Below are positions 1-6,658 of a stretch of 12,398 bases of DNA, in pieces. Position numbers and translations under genes: made by a program. Below the pieces are notes generated by a model. The model saw only the letters and a program-made list of their open reading frames with translations. It did not search any database and had not been told where the DNA came from. Position 1 is the stretch's first letter. Each line of letters begins with the position of its first letter. The stretch is from Peptostreptococcus sp. (GTDB taxonomy: Bacteria > Bacillota > Clostridia > Peptostreptococcales > Peptostreptococcaceae). Location: NCBI GenBank assembly GCA_020025095.1, contig JAHHSS010000046.1, positions 1 through 12,398 on the forward strand. Direction: 5' to 3'.

Positions 1-1
1 G

Positions 2-931
2 ATATTAGCTACAGATGGTATAGATAAAGATGCAGTTAAAATATTGAAAGCAAAGGGATTTGAAGTAGAAGAAAATTTTTATCCTGAGGATAAATTAAAA
101 GAGAAGATAAAGGATGTAGATATTATAATCGTAAGGTCTGCAACAAAAGTCAGAAAAAATATCATTGACGAAGCCTTGAAGACAAAAAGGTTAAAAATGA
201 TTATAAGAGCTGGTGTAGGATTAGATAATATAGATGTAAGCTATGCTAGAGAAAATGGGATAGTGGTAAGAAATACTCCTAGTGCAAGTTCAAATGCTGT
301 TGCTGAATTAGTTCTTTGCGAAATGTTAGTACTTGCTAGAAATGTAAAGATAGCTAATTTAAAGCTAGGAGAAGGTATTTGGGATAAGAAGAATTTAAAG
401 GGAACTGAGATAGAAGGAAAAACTATTGGAATTATCGGTTTTGGTAATATAGCCAGAAAACTTGCTCAAAAGGCTCATAATTTAGGGATGAAAGTTATGT
501 ATAATGATATAGCGAAATATGAAAATGAGGGAAAAGAATATAAGTTTGCAAATTTCAATGAAATAATAGAAAATGCGGACTATATAACAGTTCACACACC
601 TTTAACAGAAAAAACAAAATATATGTTTGATAAAGATGTTTTTAATAAAATGAAGAATACAGCTTTTTTAATAAACTGTGCAAGAGGTGGTATAGTAAAT
701 GAGAGAGATTTATTGGAAGCTCTTAATCAAAATCAAATAGCTGGGGCAGCAATAGATTGTTTTGAAAATGAGCCAAAACCTTTAGAGGATATACTTAATC
801 ATCCTAAAGTAACAGTAACACCTCATATAGGGGCATCGACAAATGAAGCACAAAAAAGAATTGCTTATGAAATAGTTGATATAGTATCAGATTATTATGA
901 TTGTTTTTTAGAAGGTGCATCAGGTTGTTAA
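2..931 (+). CDS. serA: D-3-phosphoglycerate dehydrogenase, short (ACT-less) type, 5' end outside window
   Basis: Catalyses NAD-dependent oxidation of 3-phosphoglycerate to 3-phosphohydroxypyruvate, the first step of cytosolic serine synthesis. The frame is open from base 2, and the residues ATDGIDKDAVKIL before the first possible start codon (TTG at 44) match the usual N-terminus of this family. The true start therefore lies a few codons left of the window and the full protein is about 310 residues. Visible are a Rossmann GFGNIA dinucleotide motif, the substrate/NAD arginine in NCARGG, the catalytic Glu in FENEP and the catalytic His in PHIGAST. The protein ends soon after the catalytic domain, so the regulatory ACT domain of long forms is absent. 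The next gene starts 58 bases downstream on the same strand with no terminator between, suggesting an operon; serC would be an expected upstream partner but is not visible. Other 2-hydroxyacid dehydrogenases are less likely given the close fit to short PGDH. Confidence 0.93.
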   Translation: MLATDGIDKDAVKILKAKGFEVEENFYPEDKLKEKIKDVDIIIVRSATKVRKNIIDEALKTKRLKMIIRAGVGLDNIDVSYARENGIVVRNTPSASSNAVAELVLCEMLVLARNVKIANLKLGEGIWDKKNLKGTEIEGKTIGIIGFGNIARKLAQKAHNLGMKVMYNDIAKYENEGKEYKFANFNEIIENADYITVHTPLTEKTKYMFDKDVFNKMKNTAFLINCARGGIVNERDLLEALNQNQIAGAAIDCFENEPKPLEDILNHPKVTVTPHIGASTNEAQKRIAYEIVDIVSDYYDCFLEGASGC

Positions 932-989
932 ATATACTGATGGAAAAATTAAAATAATGAATAATACAAATGTTTAAAGGAGTGTGGAC

Positions 990-2219
990 ATGGTTAGAGT
1001 AAAAGCTTTTAAAGCAATAAGACCTAATAAGAAGTATGTTGCAGATATTGCAGCACTTCCCTATGATACGATGAATGTTGAAGAAGCAAGAGAAATGGCA
1101 AGAAATAATGAAAATTCATATCTAAGAATAGATAGGGCTGAAATAGACCTTCCTGAAGGAATAAATCTTGAATCAGATGAGGTATACGAAAAAGCGGCAG
1201 AAAATTTAGAGGACTTTTTAAAAAGGAAAATATTCATAGAAGATGAAAAAGAGCATATATATATTTATAGGGAAATAATGGGGAATATAGTTCAAACAGG
1301 TGTAGTAGCTTGTGTATCTGTGGATGAAACAATAAATGGGAAGATTAAAAAGCATGAACATACAAAACCAGACAAGGTTAAAGACAGAATAAGGCATATA
1401 GAACATTGTAAAGCCAATACAGGTACAATATTACTTACATATTATAAAGAAGAAAAAATAGAAGATATTATAAATAAAAAGATGCAAGAAGATGCTATAT
1501 ATGACTTTGAATCAGATGATGGGGTAAGGCATACCGTATGGATTTTAAATGAAGAAGAAAGTAAGCTTGTTGAAAAGGCATTTGAAAAAGTAGGAAATCT
1601 ATACATAGCAGATGGACATCATAGATCAAAGGCTGCACAAGAATATGCTATTAAAAGAAGAAAAGAAAACCCACAGTATACTGGAGAAGAAGAATTCAAC
1701 TTTTATTTAGCTATGATTGCACCAAAAGATAATTTGTATGTAATGGATTATAATAGGGTAGTAAAAGATATAGCAGGTTGTGAAAAAGAAGAATTTATAG
1801 AAAAGATAAAGAAAAATTTCAATGTAGAAAAGTCTTGCCAAAAAGTAAAACCATGCAAAAAATATCAATATGGAATGTATATAGACGGTCAGTGGTATCT
1901 ATTAGAATTTAAGAATGCAGAAAAATTAAAGGGACTAATAGAAAGGCTAGATGTTAGTGTATTGCATGATTATTTAATAGAAGAAGTTTTAGGAATAAAT
2001 ACTCCTCAAAAGGATCCAAGAATAGACTTTATAGGTGGAATAAGAGGAATAGAAGAAATAGAAAAAAGAGTAGATAGAGATATGAGAGTAGGATTTTCGT
2101 TGTACCCAACATCTATAGAAGAACTGATGGAGGTTGCAAATATGGATGGAATAATGCCTGCAAAGTCAACTTGGTTTGAACCCAAAGTAAGATGTGGTTT
2201 ATTTTTGCACAGATTATAA
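990..2219 (+). CDS. DUF1015 (COG4198) family protein, function unproven
   Basis: A 409-residue cytosolic protein of the DUF1015 family. The N-terminus (VKAFKAIRP, then AALPYDTMN) is the family signature, and a central ADGHHRSKAA segment near residue 208 is its strongest motif. That DGHHR motif resembles the ParB/Srx-fold motif of the free-serine kinases SerK and SbnI, which is a known family observation; applying it here is inference. The ATG at 990 is chosen over GTG at 984 because AAAGGAG (976-982) stands 7 bases before the ATG but only 1 base before the GTG. It follows serA closely on the same strand, and the pairing fits a role in serine or phosphoserine metabolism, for example a kinase or phosphatase step. 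The gene looks intact, with codon use like its neighbours. Family assignment is secure; the reaction is not. Confidence 0.88.
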   Translation: MVRVKAFKAIRPNKKYVADIAALPYDTMNVEEAREMARNNENSYLRIDRAEIDLPEGINLESDEVYEKAAENLEDFLKRKIFIEDEKEHIYIYREIMGNIVQTGVVACVSVDETINGKIKKHEHTKPDKVKDRIRHIEHCKANTGTILLTYYKEEKIEDIINKKMQEDAIYDFESDDGVRHTVWILNEEESKLVEKAFEKVGNLYIADGHHRSKAAQEYAIKRRKENPQYTGEEEFNFYLAMIAPKDNLYVMDYNRVVKDIAGCEKEEFIEKIKKNFNVEKSCQKVKPCKKYQYGMYIDGQWYLLEFKNAEKLKGLIERLDVSVLHDYLIEEVLGINTPQKDPRIDFIGGIRGIEEIEKRVDRDMRVGFSLYPTSIEELMEVANMDGIMPAKSTWFEPKVRCGLFLHRL

Positions 2220-2293
2220 AGTGCAGGCAGTAAATTTATTAAATTTTAAGGGAAGTCAGAAGCTAAATTTAAACCTAAACCTTAAGGAATATA

Positions 2294-2311
2294 AGTCGGG
2301 AAATCCCGACT
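2294..2311. terminator. Palindrome between the serine genes and rplM, possible weak terminator
   Basis: AGTCGGG (2294-2300) and CCCGACT (2305-2311) form a 7-bp GC-rich stem with a 4-base loop, 75 bases after the DUF1015 stop codon. It sits where the serA operon should end. No T-run follows on either strand, so an operator or a processing site is equally possible. Confidence 0.35.
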
Positions 2312-2542
2312 ATATTCATGTTGTAAAGAAAAAAGCAGATAATATAAAGTAAAGGCTAAAATATAAAGAACAAGAGCAGAAACTGCTTTGAAAAAATACT
2401 TAAATTAATTTTCAAAAAAACGAGAAAAAGTAAATGAAATATGGTAAAATACTAATGTTACTGAAAAAGAGCTTATGTCACAATGGGAAATAAAATTCGC
2501 GAATTAAATTGTATAATAATGCAAAAACATTTATGTATTCAA

Positions 2543-2571
2543 TTGACATTTAAGCACAATAGTAGTAAAAT
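2543..2571 (+). promoter_or_regulatory. Housekeeping sigma-A promoter of rplM-rpsI
   Basis: TTGACA at 2543-2548 and TAAAAT at 2566-2571 are separated by exactly 17 bases, a near-perfect vegetative promoter. Transcription would start near 2578 and give an untranslated leader of about 85 bases before the rplM ATG. The rest of the 2220-2663 gap is A/T-rich with no supported ORF. It also holds a 12-bp perfect palindrome AATTCGCGAATT at 2494-2505, followed by a TATAAT box at 2512-2517 that lacks a good -35. Confidence 0.8.
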
Positions 2572-2579
2572 ATATGAGA

Positions 2580-2651
2580 ATGTGTTAATAAGTCCACTTT
2601 TGCCCCGGACTTTACATATATGCAGGAAATTTAAACAAATGTGAAAAGTTA
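2580..2651 (+). promoter_or_regulatory. Candidate L13-type ribosomal protein leader
   Basis: The untranslated leader contains a hairpin with arms AAGTCC (2590-2595) and GGACTT (2607-2612) and an 11-base loop, ending about 50 bases before the rplM start. Firmicute rplM mRNAs are known to carry an autoregulatory leader (Rfam L13_leader) with a short hairpin at this place, bound by L13 or an L13-containing complex. Position and size agree; I cannot score the covariance model, so the family call is an inference. Confidence 0.5.
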
Positions 2652-2663
2652 AGGAGGGTCTTT

Positions 2664-3095
2664 ATGAAGAGTTATATAGCTAAGCCAGCAGAAATAAAGA
2701 GAGACTGGTATATAGTAGACGCTGAAGGAAAAACTTTAGGTCGTTTAGCAAGTGAAATTGCAACAGTATTAAGAGGAAAGAATAAGCCAACATTTACACC
2801 ACACGTTGACGGTGGAGATTTTGTTGTAGTAGTAAACGCTGAGAAGGTAGTATTAACAGGAAAGAAGCTTACTCAGAAGTTCTACAGATATCATACAGGT
2901 TATGTAGGTGGGTTAAAGGAAATTTCTTACAAGGAAATGATGGAAAAGAAGCCAGAAGAAGTTGTAGCTCATGCAGTTAGCGGAATGCTTCCAAAGAACA
3001 AGCACAGAGCTAGAATGATGACTAGATTAAGAGTATTCAGAGGTGCTGAACATACACATGCAGCTCAGAACCCACAGGTTTTAAACTTTAAGTAG
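2664..3095 (+). CDS. rplM: 50S ribosomal protein L13
   Basis: A structural protein of the large ribosomal subunit that binds 23S rRNA early in assembly. The 143-residue product is full length and shows the L13 hallmarks: an N-terminal [34 protein letters not shown] in the middle, and the [18 protein letters not shown] block near residues 109-126. The ATG at 2664 has a strong AAGGAGGG site 6 bases upstream. rpsI follows 25 bases downstream, the near-universal bacterial rplM-rpsI pair, transcribed from the promoter at 2543. Codon use (many AAG, GTA, TTA) fits a highly expressed gene of an A/T-rich clostridium. Confidence 0.98.
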   Translation: MKSYIAKPAEIKRDWYIVDAEGKTLGRLASEIATVLRGKNKPTFTPHVDGGDFVVVVNAEKVVLTGKKLTQKFYRYHTGYVGGLKEISYKEMMEKKPEEVVAHAVSGMLPKNKHRARMMTRLRVFRGAEHTHAAQNPQVLNFK

Positions 3096-3120
3096 GATAT
3101 CGAGAGGAGGATTTTGATTA

Positions 3121-3513
3121 ATGGCTAATGTACAATATTACGGAACAGGTAGAAGAAAACATTCTGTAGCTAGAGTTAGATTAGTAGCTGGAGAAGGTAA
3201 CATAAAGGTAAACGGAAAGAACTTAGAGGATTACTTCAATTATGAAACTCTTATAAGAGATGTAAAGCAGCCTCTAGTAGTAACTGGAAACGAAAACAAG
3301 TATGATGTTATCGTTAAGGTTGAAGGTGGTGGATACACTGGACAGGCTGGTGCTATAAGACACGGTATTTCTAGAGCATTACTTAAGGCTGATGAAGAAT
3401 TTAGACCAGCTCTTAAGGCTGAAGGTTTCTTAACAAGAGACTCAAGAATGAAGGAAAGAAAGAAGTACGGTTTAAAGGCTGCCAGAAGAGCACCTCAGTT
3501 CTCAAAGAGATAG
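3121..3513 (+). CDS. rpsI: 30S ribosomal protein S9
   Basis: A component of the small-subunit head whose basic C-terminal tail reaches the P-site tRNA. The 130-residue product is full length, with [16 protein letters not shown] at the N-terminus, the [20 protein letters not shown] block at about residues 70-89, the [11 protein letters not shown] segment, and the invariant SKR end whose last arginine contacts tRNA. GAGAGGAGGA lies about 10 bases before the ATG. It is the last gene of the rplM operon and is followed by a strong terminator. The mobile module begins directly behind it, so this is the chromosomal boundary gene. Confidence 0.98.
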   Translation: MANVQYYGTGRRKHSVARVRLVAGEGNIKVNGKNLEDYFNYETLIRDVKQPLVVTGNENKYDVIVKVEGGGYTGQAGAIRHGISRALLKADEEFRPALKAEGFLTRDSRMKERKKYGLKAARRAPQFSKR

Positions 3514-3541
3514 TTCGTACTTTATATTGCAAAGTATATAC

Positions 3542-3574
3542 AAACCCCAAGAATTCAATATTCTTGGGGTTTTT
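3542..3574 (+). terminator. Rho-independent terminator of rplM-rpsI
   Basis: A 13-bp perfect stem (arms 3542-3554 and 3560-3572, core CCCCAAGAAT) with a 5-base loop runs into five T residues. It starts 29 bases after the rpsI stop and ends the ribosomal operon. The A-run before the left arm may also let it work on messages entering from the integrase side. Confidence 0.93.
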
Positions 3575-3637
3575 CAATGCTTTGAGGTATTTTAATACTT
3601 TGTTTGCTTTTGAATAAAATTGTGTGTTTTAAAATTT
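3575..3637. other. Probable left attachment-site region (attL) of the integrated module
   Basis: This 63-base A/T-rich stretch lies between the rpsI terminator and the tandem repeats behind the integrase gene, the usual place for the att core of an element with its int gene at one end. I cannot define the core: no matching direct repeat was found by eye elsewhere in the window, and the uninterrupted chromosome is not available. The core may also overlap the terminator or the rpsI 3' end. Confidence 0.35.
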
Positions 3638-3669
3638 GTAATACCCAAGTAATACCCAAGTAATACCCA
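3638..3669. repeat. Three tandem 11-bp repeats, likely integrase arm-type binding sites
   Basis: GTAATACCCAA occurs at 3638-3648 and 3649-3659 and, lacking its last base, at 3660-3669, in perfect head-to-tail order. The array begins 4 bases beyond the integrase stop codon. Integrases with an N-terminal arm-binding domain bind short direct repeats next to the att core, so position and periodicity fit arm sites; the periodicity of one helical turn also fits. No further copy was seen in the window. Confidence 0.6.
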
Positions 3670-3673
3670 TTTT

Positions 3674-4696
3674 TTATATCATATCTATTGCCTTTCTAAG
3701 CTCATCTATATCTTTATGAGTATAGAATTTATCTGTAGTAATAAAACTGTTATGCCCAATGATTCTTGTTATACTTCTCTCATTCGCTCCTGCGTTATCA
3801 AGTAATGTTGCAAAAGTATGTCTGCATTCGTGTGGAGTATGTTTCATGTCTAGATTTTTCATAACCAAATCAAACTTATCTTTATATGTTCTGTAATTCA
3901 TTTGTTTATTTGGTTCTTCCTGGAAGAACAGATACTTATCTGTATTATTATATCTATTTTCTACTAATTTCCATATTTTATTACTTATTGGAACAAGTCT
4001 ATCTTTACCTGCTTCCGTTTTCTTTCCACCTACAATATAATGTTCTTCAATATTTACATCGCTTTTTTTAATATCTAAAAGCTCTCCAATTCTAAATCCT
4101 GAATAAATCATAATCAAAATAGAATCTATTATATCAAAGTTATCAATATTTTCAAATAAGATATCAATTTCACTCTGAGTAAATGGTATTTTCAATGTTT
4201 TATTGTTATTTCTACCAACCTTAACAAATTGGGAGTAGTCCTTATCAACAATATCATTCTCCATAGCATAATCATAAAGCTGATTCAGCAAAGTTTTCAT
4301 TTTTCTTTTAATACCATGTTTATCTATCTTATCTATAGATTCTCTTAAATTATCAGTTCTAATTGCAGAAAACTGCATATAATGTAAATCAGAAAAATAC
4401 TTAAAAGAAAGCTCATATGCTTTAATACTTGAATCTCCTATATCCTTAAATTTAATCCTTGAAAACTTCTCATATAGTTCAGCAAATGTTATATCACTAT
4501 TAATCATATGTGGATTTGTGTGGTATAGATTCAATGCATCCATTGCTTCTTTTCGAGTTGCATAATACCCTAAGTTTTTATATATCTGCTTTCCTTCATC
4601 ATTCCATCCAGCAGTCACACGGACTCTCCGTTGTTTTCTTCGTTTGTCTTTAGTCTTTATAATAGATCCATACCCATTAGGGAGTTTCACTATCAT
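3674..4696 (-). CDS. int: Tyrosine recombinase / integrase
   Basis: Site-specific recombinase that would integrate and excise the element between attP and attB. The product is 340 residues, typical of Gram-positive phage and ICE integrases. An N-terminal arm-binding (AP2-like) domain (about 5-60, GYGSIIKTKDKRRKQRRVRV) is followed by a SAM-like core-binding domain (about 68-165) and the catalytic domain. All catalytic residues are visible: Arg in YSGFRIGELL, Lys in GGKKTEAGKDR, HxxR in HECRHTFATLL, His in IIGHNS and the nucleophile Tyr in TDKFYTHKD. Starts at GTG 4699, ATG 4696 and GTG 4690 are all possible; ATG 4696 is chosen for its codon and the GAAAGG just upstream. The start overlaps the end of the ImmA-like gene, so the two are translationally coupled and share the LexA-box promoter. 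Tandem repeats lie directly downstream. Confidence 0.93.
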   Translation of the reverse strand: MIVKLPNGYGSIIKTKDKRRKQRRVRVTAGWNDEGKQIYKNLGYYATRKEAMDALNLYHTNPHMINSDITFAELYEKFSRIKFKDIGDSSIKAYELSFKYFSDLHYMQFSAIRTDNLRESIDKIDKHGIKRKMKTLLNQLYDYAMENDIVDKDYSQFVKVGRNNNKTLKIPFTQSEIDILFENIDNFDIIDSILIMIYSGFRIGELLDIKKSDVNIEEHYIVGGKKTEAGKDRLVPISNKIWKLVENRYNNTDKYLFFQEEPNKQMNYRTYKDKFDLVMKNLDMKHTPHECRHTFATLLDNAGANERSITRIIGHNSFITTDKFYTHKDIDELRKAIDMI

Positions 4697-5192
4697 CACA
4701 CCTTTCTTTTATTATATTTGGAAGCCTGTATAGGTTAAGTCTATATCCATTACCTAGGTCAAAATATTGATCTCTCAAGCTCAGTTTAGTCACGTATTCA
4801 TTTAGAATATTGTAACTAATATCTAGGTAATCAATCACCTCTTGAATAGTCTCAGATTTAATACAAGCTTCTTTAAACTTATTAAAGTCTATTAAAAATT
4901 CTGCTGCCCACTGCCTAGCTTTCAGCTCAACCTTATCAATTTTTAGTCTATCTGAATAGTTATTTGCCACAGTCATATCTCCTGTAGTAGTTGCATAGTG
5001 TCCACACTCCTCAGCTAATATCTCAAGTCTTTCATGTTTAGATCTAGAATTAAAATCATCACCCAATAAAATTAGATTGTTTCCATTAATAGAACAGAAT
5101 AAAGCTGCTTTTTTAAAGTGTTTGAGTTTATTGCATTCTTCAACTATTATATTATTAGTAAAAATAAAGTCATTTAATTTGTCTAAACTCAT
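4677..5192 (-). CDS. ImmA/IrrE-type metallopeptidase, putative repressor protease
   Basis: A cytosolic zinc protease of the family that cleaves phage/ICE repressors (as ImmA cuts ImmR of ICEBs1). The motif in LAEECGHYATTTGD carries Glu and the second zinc His, but the first His of the classical HExxH is Glu here, a variant I associate with clostridial phage members. A downstream helix ELKARQWAAEFLI supplies the expected acidic ligand. ATG 5192 gives 171 residues; a longer reading from TTG 5207 is rejected because that TTG lies inside the Shine-Dalgarno TTGGAGAG serving ATG 5192. The gene overlaps int by 20 bases and the pair form one transcript. Likely target: the CI-like repressor at 6646-6957. 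Unusually, it is separated from that repressor by the nuclease gene rather than adjacent to it. Confidence 0.8.
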   Translation of the reverse strand: MSLDKLNDFIFTNNIIVEECNKLKHFKKAALFCSINGNNLILLGDDFNSRSKHERLEILAEECGHYATTTGDMTVANNYSDRLKIDKVELKARQWAAEFLIDFNKFKEACIKSETIQEVIDYLDISYNILNEYVTKLSLRDQYFDLGNGYRLNLYRLPNIIKERCDDSETP

Positions 5193-5228
5193 AGCATCAC
5201 TCTCCAAGTAATTAGAATTAGTAATTAT

Positions 5229-5257
5229 ATTAGAACATATGTTCGGATAAAAGTCAA
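5229..5257 (-). promoter_or_regulatory. Promoter of immA-int with LexA (SOS) box
   Basis: On the minus strand TTGACT (5257-5252) and TCTAAT (5234-5229) are 17 bases apart, with the start expected near 5222. Between and overlapping them lies the perfect 12-bp palindrome GAACATATGTTC (5233-5244), which reads CGAACATATGTTCT on the minus strand. This matches the Gram-positive LexA consensus CGAACRNRYGTTYG at 13 of 14 positions. LexA bound there would block RNA polymerase, so immA and int should be induced by DNA damage. Confidence 0.72.
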
Positions 5258-5262
5258 TAGAA

Positions 5263-5284
5263 AACAGGACCCTAAAGTCCTGTT
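5263..5284 (-). terminator. Leftward Rho-independent terminator
   Basis: AACAGGAC (5263-5270) and GTCCTGTT (5277-5284) form an 8-bp stem with a 6-base loop; reading leftward the stem is followed by TTTT. It lies 24 bases past the stop of the 35-residue ORF and just upstream of the immA promoter. It therefore separates the repressor/nuclease side from the immA-int transcript. Confidence 0.7.
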
Positions 5285-5308
5285 AAAAGTGTAATACATT
5301 TGCATCTA

Positions 5309-5416
5309 TTATATATTTTCTAATTGGTAAGATAAAGTCTTTTTATTGCTCCAATTTAAAATTTTTATGTCATCTCTAAAGTTGTATTTAAATATTTCGA
5401 GATTTGCTCTCTTCAT
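5309..5416 (-). CDS. Small ORF, 35 residues, unknown
   Basis: This reading frame of 35 residues starts MKRANLEIFKYNF and ends SYQLENI. I do not recognise it. Support is positional: AAAGGA stands 8 bases before the ATG, the frame is uninterrupted, and a leftward terminator begins 24 bases after the stop. It has no hydrophobic segment and is rich in Lys, Asn and Asp/Glu, so it would be a soluble peptide. It could be a real small protein of the module, or the remnant of a longer gene lost when the regulator tail just upstream (5455-5505) was left behind. No clear promoter is visible in front of it. Confidence 0.4.
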   Translation of the reverse strand: MKRANLEIFKYNFRDDIKILNWSNKKTLSYQLENI

Positions 5417-5454
5417 ACAGAATATCCTTTTAAAATACATTAATTATGTATATA

Positions 5455-5505
5455 TTACTTAGAGTATTTATTTCTAAAATATGTTTTAAATGTTTTTAAA
5501 AAGTT
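5455..5505 (-). pseudogene. Orphan 3' end of a CI-like repressor gene
   Basis: Sixteen codons plus a stop encode NFLKTFKTYFRNKYSK, clearly related to the end of the intact repressor (ENFKNYLRSKYSK). The last bases and the sequence beyond the stop are identical over 20 bp: 5451-5470 equals 6642-6661. An in-frame stop precedes it and no HTH part is present. It is best read as what is left of a duplicated or recombined repressor gene, a scar of module exchange. Confidence 0.6.
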
Positions 5506-5518
5506 TTAGAGACTATAA

Positions 5519-6586
5519 TTATAAATATCTATTTAAAACTTTTATAAGTTCGTCTTTATATTCTAATATATCCGCTACGCTATTTATATCGTGTTTTATT
5601 TCTTTTTTATCTTCAGTAGGAAAGCTTATTTTATAATTAGAAGAGTTTAGCCAAAGTCTACAAATCCATTTTCTAGAATTTCCCTTATAAAGTATTGAAA
5701 AGTATCTTTCAACGTCTTTATATGTTATATCATCTAAATTTTCGACATTATTTCTAAGAATATTTCTAACTATATCAAAGCCTACAAGCTCTTCAGCTGT
5801 TGTTATTATTTTGCCTTGTTTGTTTTCATTTTCTTCTATAACTTTAACCTCTTTTTCTTCAATTTCTGCAGGTTGTTCATTTTCAAGTAGAGTTTTGAAT
5901 TTTTCATTCATGAAATCTGTAACAAATTGAGAAAATGACTTTTTAACAATAGGTCTAAATTCTTCTATAACATTTTGCGTTTTAACTCCTTGATACAATC
6001 CATTTATTATAAATCTTACAAACTCATCGGATGGATTTTGAAGTTCGTCATTAAGATATTTTTTTATTAGTCCTGAATATTTAAGCTCAGAAGCAGCATT
6101 TAGAATTATGTCTAAATCAAATTCGTTACGGCAAATTTTTTTCAATTCTGGGATCTTGTTTTCGTCTATATTTAGAATGTCAAATTCGAAAAAAGGATTT
6201 CTATCCATTTTATTTTTTTCTTCTAAGTCTGTAAAAAATTTATAAGTAATTCCGTTTGTAAGAATAGCAAATTTTGCTTCTGTTGCAGTGAAATATCTGT
6301 AAAGTTGTGCATCATGATTAGTTAGGTTATCATTTACAGGTTTTGCCTCTATAAGAATAGTTGGCTTATTATCAATCATAATAGCATAGTCAACTTTTTC
6401 CCCTTTTTTGGAGCATACGTCTGCAGTAAATTCAGGGACGAATTCAAATGGATTAAATATATCATAGTCTAGAAGTTGGAAAAAAGGCATAATTAAGGCA
6501 TTTTTTGTTGCTTCTTCTGTACTTAATTCATCTTTTATTTTTTCTGCTCTCTTTGCAAATTGTTTTATTTTGTCTGAAAAATCCAT
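5519..6586 (-). CDS. Stand-alone HsdR_N-type nuclease domain protein (COG4748-like)
   Basis: A 355-residue protein with the N-terminal nuclease fold of type I restriction R subunits but no helicase and no methylase neighbour. The PD-(D/E)xK signature is visible: Glu near 25 in LSTEEATKNALIMPFFQLLD, Asp66 in EKVDYAIM, Glu80-Ala-Lys82 in ILIEAKPV, and the QxxxY motif at 94-98 (AQLYRYF). A Glu/Lys-rich linker (about 228-260) leads to a C-terminal domain (about 265-355, with YKDVERYFSILYKG and RKWICRLWLN) seen in this family; its role is unknown to me. The start has AGGAGG 6 bases before the ATG. It lies 59 bases behind the CI-like repressor on the same strand, so expression in the resident state and a role in defence against other DNA are plausible but unproven. 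Codon use matches the module. Confidence 0.75.
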   Translation of the reverse strand: MDFSDKIKQFAKRAEKIKDELSTEEATKNALIMPFFQLLDYDIFNPFEFVPEFTADVCSKKGEKVDYAIMIDNKPTILIEAKPVNDNLTNHDAQLYRYFTATEAKFAILTNGITYKFFTDLEEKNKMDRNPFFEFDILNIDENKIPELKKICRNEFDLDIILNAASELKYSGLIKKYLNDELQNPSDEFVRFIINGLYQGVKTQNVIEEFRPIVKKSFSQFVTDFMNEKFKTLLENEQPAEIEEKEVKVIEENENKQGKIITTAEELVGFDIVRNILRNNVENLDDITYKDVERYFSILYKGNSRKWICRLWLNSSNYKISFPTEDKKEIKHDINSVADILEYKDELIKVLNRYL

Positions 6587-6622
6587 AATTGCCTCCTATT
6601 TTTTTAGTGTTTTAGTTTATAG

Positions 6623-6658
6623 ATACTCTGAGTAATTAGATTATATTACTTAGAGTAT
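6623..6658. terminator. Hairpin overlapping the repressor stop codon
   Basis: Arms at 6623-6636 (ATACTCTGAGTAAT) and 6645-6658 (ATTACTTAGAGTAT) pair at 13 of 14 positions around an 8-base loop. The repressor stop codon lies inside the right arm. There is no U-run after it in the leftward direction, so it may attenuate or process the repressor-nuclease message rather than end it. Confidence 0.45.

Noticed and set aside
1218..1406. Leftward 62-codon open frame within the DUF1015 gene
   Set aside because: Antisense shadow of a well-supported gene, without a ribosome binding site and with an unnatural Tyr/Phe/Cys-rich product.
2440..2517. Second and third promoters before rplM (extended -10 TGGTAAAAT at 2442-2450; TATAAT at 2512-2517)
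   Set aside because: Neither has an acceptable -35 at 16-18 bases; they may be minor starts but cannot be supported next to the near-perfect promoter at 2543.
3638..3669. Tandem repeats considered as a CRISPR array
   Set aside because: Units are 11 bp with no spacers between them, and no cas genes are present.
3886..4071. Rightward 61-codon frame inside the integrase gene
   Set aside because: Antisense to an integrase with all catalytic residues; no ribosome site.
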